Below are positions 45,171 to 48,710 of a DNA stretch of 48,710 bases, in pieces. The notes beneath the pieces were generated by a model. That model had not been told where the DNA came from and searched no databases. It saw only the letters and a program-made list of their open reading frames with translations. Positions within the stretch are counted from its first letter, which is position 1; each line of letters begins with the position of its first letter. The DNA comes from Dehalococcoidia bacterium (GTDB taxonomy: Bacteria; Chloroflexota; Dehalococcoidia; Lucifugimonadales; HRBIN23): NCBI GenBank assembly GCA_025060295.1, contig JANXCH010000004.1, positions 1 to 48,710 on the forward strand. The letters are read 5' to 3'. A program made the translations under genes and the position numbers.

Positions 45171-46130
45171 ATGGCACAAGCGCACGCGGTGGCGGTGCCT
45201 ACAGGGCGGAGCGAGAGCCTGTGGCTCCGCTCCATGCGCCGCCTGCTGAGGAAGCCCAAGGCCGTGTTCGCCCTGGTGGTCATCGCCATTCTCTATGGCA
45301 GTGGCCTTTTTGCCCACTGGGTTGCCCCCTACGGCTACAACCAGCAAGACCTCACGGCAGTGCGTCAGCCCCCCAGCGCCCGCCACTGGCTGGGCACCGA
45401 CGGCGTGGGGCGGGATATCCTCTCCCGCATCATCTATGCCCTGCGCACCAACCTTATCATCACAGCGGCAGCGGTGCTCACGGGGAGCATGCTGTTGGGC
45501 ATTACTTTGGGCCTGCTGTCGGGCTACCTGGGGGGGAAGGTGGACTCGGTGATCATGCGCATTGGGGAGTTATTCACTGCTTTCCCCGGCATTTTGCTGG
45601 TCATTCTGCTGGCGGCCACTTTGAAGCCTCGGGTGCTGGAGATGGTGCGGGACTTCGAGGATGCCACGGGGATACGAGGCTTGGTGCGCTGGGGCATCGT
45701 GGACTACTTTGTGGTGTTTGGGGCGCTGGCGGCCTTCTCGTGGATCGGTATGGCCCGTCTGGTGCGGGGGCAGGTGCTGTACTTGAAGGAGCAGGCGTTT
45801 GTGGAGTCAGCCCGGGCTGCGGGGGCGTCCCTGTGGCGCATCCTGCTGGTGCACATTCTGCCCAACGCCTTGCCCCCCGTGATTGTGTCCATCTCCATGG
45901 GACTGGGAGCCATTGCGGGGGCGGAGGTGGTCCTCAGCTGGTTGGGCATCGGTATTCAACCGCCCGTGCCCAGCCTGGGGAACATGATCTGGGAGGGGCA
46001 GAGCATCTCGGTGCTTCAGCGGTGGCCCCATATGCTCTTACCCCCTGTCATTACCGTCGCACTCCTCATTTTCGCCTGGAACCTCCTGGGGGATGCCCTG
46101 AATGATGTGCTCAACCCCAAGGCCCGCTAG
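45171..46130 (+). CDS. ABC transporter permease, DppC type
   Basis: A 319-residue permease, six bases after the DppB-like gene. It has the DppC N-terminal region with HWLGTDGVGRDILSRIIYAL, typical of the family, and the EAA loop FVESARAAGASLWRIL. About six membrane segments are present. No ATPase genes (DppD/DppF) follow, so the transporter must borrow ATPases encoded elsewhere. Confidence 0.93.
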   Translation: MAQAHAVAVPTGRSESLWLRSMRRLLRKPKAVFALVVIAILYGSGLFAHWVAPYGYNQQDLTAVRQPPSARHWLGTDGVGRDILSRIIYALRTNLIITAAAVLTGSMLLGITLGLLSGYLGGKVDSVIMRIGELFTAFPGILLVILLAATLKPRVLEMVRDFEDATGIRGLVRWGIVDYFVVFGALAAFSWIGMARLVRGQVLYLKEQAFVESARAAGASLWRILLVHILPNALPPVIVSISMGLGAIAGAEVVLSWLGIGIQPPVPSLGNMIWEGQSISVLQRWPHMLLPPVITVALLIFAWNLLGDALNDVLNPKAR

Positions 46131-46257
46131 CCGGCCGGGGATGAGGCCCATCAGAGCACGGAAGGTATCCCCGCACCCTGCGCCCATGGCAGAAACCTCC
46201 CCTCCCCAGCTGGGGGCACTGCAATTCCCCCCGTGCACCTTTTGCCCCGGAGCTGCA

Positions 46258-46286
46258 TTGACCCCCCAAAGGGGGGGTGATACAGT
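46258..46286 (+). promoter_or_regulatory. Promoter of GYD gene with palindromic spacer
   Basis: TTGACC (46258-46263) and TACAGT (46281-46286), the latter within an extended -10 TGATACAGT, are 17 bases apart. A mirror arrangement CCCCCC-AAA-GGGGGG fills the spacer region from within the -35 to near the -10, a perfect inverted repeat that could be an operator. Confidence 0.6.
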
Positions 46287-46325
46287 AACGGAAGGGAGGG
46301 CAAGAGAACGCCAGGGAGGTGCCCC

Positions 46326-46616
46326 ATGCCCATCTTCGTGATGCTCAGCACCCTGACGGACGAAGGGGCCAAGACCATCAAGACCAACCCCACCCGCATC
46401 AAGGAGGTCAACGCCGAGCTGGAGCGCTCCTTTGGGGTGAAAGTGTTGGCCCAGTATGCCGTTCTGGGCCCCTACGACTTTGTCAACATCGTGGAGGCCC
46501 CGGACAACGCCACCGTGGCGCGGGCCTCGGCGGAACTGGCCTCTCGGGGCAGTGTGAAGATTCAGACCCTCGCCGCCATCCCCATAGACGAGTTCATCGC
46601 CCGTCTGCGCAAATAA
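46326..46616 (+). CDS. GYD domain protein
   Basis: A 96-residue protein of the GYD family (PF08734), a ferredoxin-like alpha/beta fold. It shows FVMLSTLTDEGAKTIKTNP, then VLGPYDFVNIVEAPDN and the end TLAAIPIDEFIARL. The GPYD segment is the family's GYD-like signature. The family has no settled function; it resembles AsnC/Lrp ligand-binding and dimerising domains. The gene stands alone behind its own strong promoter, downstream of the peptide transporter and convergent with the protease gene. Confidence 0.85.
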   Translation: MPIFVMLSTLTDEGAKTIKTNPTRIKEVNAELERSFGVKVLAQYAVLGPYDFVNIVEAPDNATVARASAELASRGSVKIQTLAAIPIDEFIARLRK

Positions 46617-46622
46617 AGGGAA

Positions 46623-46644
46623 GTGGCGCCGCTAGGGGCGCTAC
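46623..46644. terminator. Hairpin between convergent GYD and protease genes
   Basis: GTGGCGCC and GGCGCTAC form an eight-pair stem (one G-U) with a six-base loop. It overlaps the stop codon of the minus-strand gene. It lacks a clear T-run, so it is a weak terminator candidate. Confidence 0.4.
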
Positions 46645-47993
46645 CGCCGACGGCGGAGCCACCCCCATGCGCTCAAGACCACCACTCCTCCCACCACCAG
46701 GAGGCCGTCGCCTGCGGCGGTGCGGCCGGGGGCGCATCCTCCGGTTCGGGTGGGGGGGCGAGGTGTAGGCGTCGGGGCGGGGGCGACGGTTTCCGGGGTG
46801 GGCGTGGGCACGACAGCGGGCGGGGTGGGCACCCCGAAGGGGATAATGGTGGGGAGGGGAATGGGCGTGGGCAAGGGGGCCTCGTCCGCAAGGGGCGCAC
46901 GCAGAGGGGCACCGATAGTGCGCCGCCAGGCGTTCTCCACCTCCAGCAGGCTGGTGCCGTAGACCTGCTGGAAGGCGTCCCGGAAGCGGATGTTCTGGTC
47001 CAATAGGCGGAGCAGTTGGCGTAAGCGCTCCTCCCCATACTGCTCCAGGATAAACTTCACCATCGCCTTGCCCTGCCCATAGACCAGGATGACATCGTCG
47101 GGGCGGCCGGGCATGCTCTCCACATCGGTGATGGGGAGCAGGGTGCCCCGCCGGAGGGCCTGGAACAGGGCCTGGTCGTATTCCGTAGTGGGGGCTAGGT
47201 TACCCATTTCGGCAATGCCCTCGTTGAACCACACGGGGATGGGCAGACGGCGGTTGGCCAACGCAGCGTCCAGCAGGAAGTGCATGGCCTCGTGGGAGGC
47301 GATGCCCCGCACGGCTGGCCCCGACGCCAGCATGACGATGACCCCCTGGTCGGCGAAGGTGGTGCCCTCAGTGACCAGCTGAGTGCGCACCGTGCGACTG
47401 GTGGGGGGCAAGGCGGGAAGCATGTCCCGATAGGTGGTGTAGACCACCACCGTTACCGGGTTGAAGGTCTCCACCCCGAGCACCGGCCCCCACTTTTGGA
47501 AAGTCTCCTCCACCGCCTGGGCGATGGTCTGGGCACGGGTGCGAATGGGGGCATAGAAGTAGACGGTAACTTGACCCTGCTGCAGGCTTTCCCAGGTGGT
47601 CCAGCGGGGATCCAACAGCACAAAGGTGTCGGGGGCTGTCTCGCGGCGATTGCCCGCCTGGTCCTCCACCTCCCACAGGTATTCAATGCGCGCCCCTGGG
47701 GGAATGTAGCGGGCGGCGGTGTCGGTGCGGATGAAAACTTCGGTGGCGATGCGGGGGGCAGGGGTGATGTCCACAGGTTGGAAGCGCCGGCTCCGTTCAT
47801 TGCCCACGCGGAAGCGCAACACGAGGCGGGTGATGGGGGCATCGCTCTGGGCCTCCACTCGGAACAGGATGCCCTCGGGGAACCTGCTCTCCACCCCTTT
47901 GGGGGTGATCTCGGGACCCGCCCCATGCGCCACCCACGGCCACATAGCACCCACCACGGCCACCACCAAAGCCCCAGCAAGCATGCGCCACAT
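46641..47993 (-). CDS. Exported gluzincin-like metalloprotease (peptidase MA-like)
   Basis: A 450-residue exported protein. The signal peptide is at residues 1-25, and a beta-sandwich domain spans about 30-130. A zinc-peptidase domain follows, with His234-Glu235-x-x-His238 in SHEAMHFLLD and Glu258 in WFNEGIAEM, the HExxH plus NEGxAE pattern of gluzincins. After about residue 370 comes a Pro/Thr-rich wall-spanning stretch, then a membrane segment (LLVVGGVVVLSAWGWL) and RRRR at the very end, so it is held at the surface by its C-terminus. Peptidase activity is inferred from the motifs. The ATG is three bases after the stop of the oxidoreductase gene, so the two form an operon. Confidence 0.82.
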   Translation of the reverse strand: MWRMLAGALVVAVVGAMWPWVAHGAGPEITPKGVESRFPEGILFRVEAQSDAPITRLVLRFRVGNERSRRFQPVDITPAPRIATEVFIRTDTAARYIPPGARIEYLWEVEDQAGNRRETAPDTFVLLDPRWTTWESLQQGQVTVYFYAPIRTRAQTIAQAVEETFQKWGPVLGVETFNPVTVVVYTTYRDMLPALPPTSRTVRTQLVTEGTTFADQGVIVMLASGPAVRGIASHEAMHFLLDAALANRRLPIPVWFNEGIAEMGNLAPTTEYDQALFQALRRGTLLPITDVESMPGRPDDVILVYGQGKAMVKFILEQYGEERLRQLLRLLDQNIRFRDAFQQVYGTSLLEVENAWRRTIGAPLRAPLADEAPLPTPIPLPTIIPFGVPTPPAVVPTPTPETVAPAPTPTPRPPTRTGGCAPGRTAAGDGLLVVGGVVVLSAWGWLRRRR

Positions 47994-47996
47994 GGT

Positions 47997-48710
47997 TTAT
48001 CCCCCTTTGCGCTCCTGCTCCTGAAGGGCTTTCAGACGCCCCACAAGGTCAAACCGCCCCACCACGGTGAGGAGTTTCTCCACGAACATCTCCGGCGATA
48101 CCGCACCCGTCACTTCGGCGAAGCCGTCGATAATGGTCTTGGGCACCGCCCGCACCTGGTAGGTCTGAGCCAGGTGGGGGAACTCCTCCGCCTCCACCAC
48201 ATCGGCGCGGATGCGGGCGTTTTCCATTGCCACGGCGTGGGCCAACCTGGCCACCTGGGGACAGTGGGGTCAGGTGGGGGTGACGAAGACCTGCAGGTGC
48301 ACCTCCTTGTCTATCTGGCGCACCACCTCCCGCAGGGCGGGACGCAGGGACGATACTCCCCGAGAGAGGGCGAGGATGTCCTCTATCAGGGTGGTGAACT
48401 CGTACCCCGTAGGGAGACCGTAGAACTTGATGTTGTCGTAGGGTTGGTCGTCGGCGCTGAAGGTGAAGCACGGGATACGGTCCACCCTGCGACGGCGGGC
48501 CTCCTCGGCCTGAACGTAGAAGTCCACCACCTCCAGGCGCAGTTTGGGCGAAAGGGAGACCACCTCCTCCAAGACCTGTTGCACCTGGGGGCAGGTGGGG
48601 CATTCCCGCCCCGGCACCAGAAGCAGACCCGCGCTCCGCGAGGTAAACAGGGTGATGGTGATGTCCTTGAGCAGGCTACGGCTGAAGCGCTCCTGCAACA
48701 GGGCCTGGTC
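47997..48710 (-). CDS. Probable selenocysteine-containing protein disulfide oxidoreductase (5' end at window edge)
   Basis: A double thioredoxin-fold protein like thermophile PDO/glutaredoxin-like proteins. Counting from the window edge, domain 1 has Cys37-Pro-Thr-Cys40 (ECPTCPQ) and a cis-proline loop (DRIPCF). Domain 2 has TPT-x-PHC, where position 147 is encoded by TGA (48272-48270) and Cys150 is intact. It ends with a cis-proline loop (VRAVPKT) and runs to 47997. The 110-residue spacing between sites matches known PDOs (Pyrococcus furiosus, Cys35 and Cys146). The frame is otherwise uninterrupted, so I annotate one protein with selenocysteine at position 147. It is open to the edge; TTG at 48698 is possible but a start just outside is likelier. 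The alternative is a nonsense mutation or error turning a Cys codon into TGA. Confidence 0.75.
48237..48254 (-). promoter_or_regulatory. Candidate bacterial SECIS hairpin
   Basis: In the mRNA, GUGGCC-AGGUU-GGCCCAC forms a six-pair stem with one bulged C. The loop begins 24 bases after the first base of the UGA (position 25, UGA = 1-3). E. coli fdhF also has a small hairpin with GGU in its apical loop at about the same distance. Confidence 0.55.
48270..48272 (-). other. In-frame TGA, probable selenocysteine codon
   Basis: The codon replaces the first cysteine of the second redox motif (TPT-U-PHC). Codons on both sides stay in the same frame and encode conserved thioredoxin-fold sequence. Confidence 0.7.

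Noticed and set aside
48270-48698. Oxidoreductase read as two separate genes split at the TGA
   Set aside because: The split falls inside a redox active site and each half would lack part of a thioredoxin fold; both sides are in the same frame with normal domain spacing.

Overview
The window is a GC-rich bacterial chromosome segment packed with housekeeping genes. It has short intergenic gaps, many start/stop overlaps and frequent GTG starts. No rRNA, tRNA, CRISPR array or transposase is visible. Gene content (fused accD-accA, RNase J, type 4 uracil-DNA glycosylase, GYD-domain protein, double-thioredoxin-fold oxidoreductase) suggests a Chloroflexota-like, possibly thermophilic organism. That placement is inference, since no marker here can be placed on a tree by eye.

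Layout. 1-2976: 3' part of a secreted subtilase with a duplicated pro-domain. 3037-6496 (minus): CoA-transferase, RecX, cyclase-family hydrolase, short-chain dehydrogenase and a small ORF. 6564-7628 (minus): sugar nucleotidyltransferase. 7826-12463 (plus): rpsF-ssb-rpsR, a membrane-anchored foldase, hom and thrC. 12460-13645 (minus): nadD-pyrE. 13693-19653 (minus): Lon-like protease, cobalamin adenosyltransferase, hisH, hisA, an unassigned methyltransferase and hisF. 19921-25068 (plus): PEP synthase and DNA polymerase I. 25079-27193: an AT-richer island with a restriction-modification pair, both genes broken. 27439-31885: a hypothetical gene, sppA, pheS, glyA and mazG. 31950-42423 (plus): udg, RNase J, ftsK, accDA, pcrA/uvrD, nfi and prfB. 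42510-46130 (plus): peptide-type ABC importer without its ATPases. 46326-46616: GYD protein. 46641-48710 (minus): an exported zinc-protease-like protein behind a thioredoxin-fold oxidoreductase that runs off the window edge.

Two genes appear to recode UGA. prfB carries the classical CUU UGA C +1 frameshift site. The oxidoreductase at 47997-48710 has an in-frame TGA exactly where the first cysteine of its second CxxC motif should be (TPT-U-PHC), and the frame continues through a complete second thioredoxin domain. A hairpin with an AGGUU loop starts 19 bases into the message counted from that UGA and resembles a bacterial SECIS element. I read it as a probable selenocysteine-containing protein disulfide oxidoreductase, the most interesting item here.

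Other points: -10 boxes of the form TGCTA--CT lie close to several starts, so udg and nfi may be (nearly) leaderless. Two deamination-repair enzymes (udg, nfi) lie in the same region. One dehydrogenase lacks its catalytic lysine.
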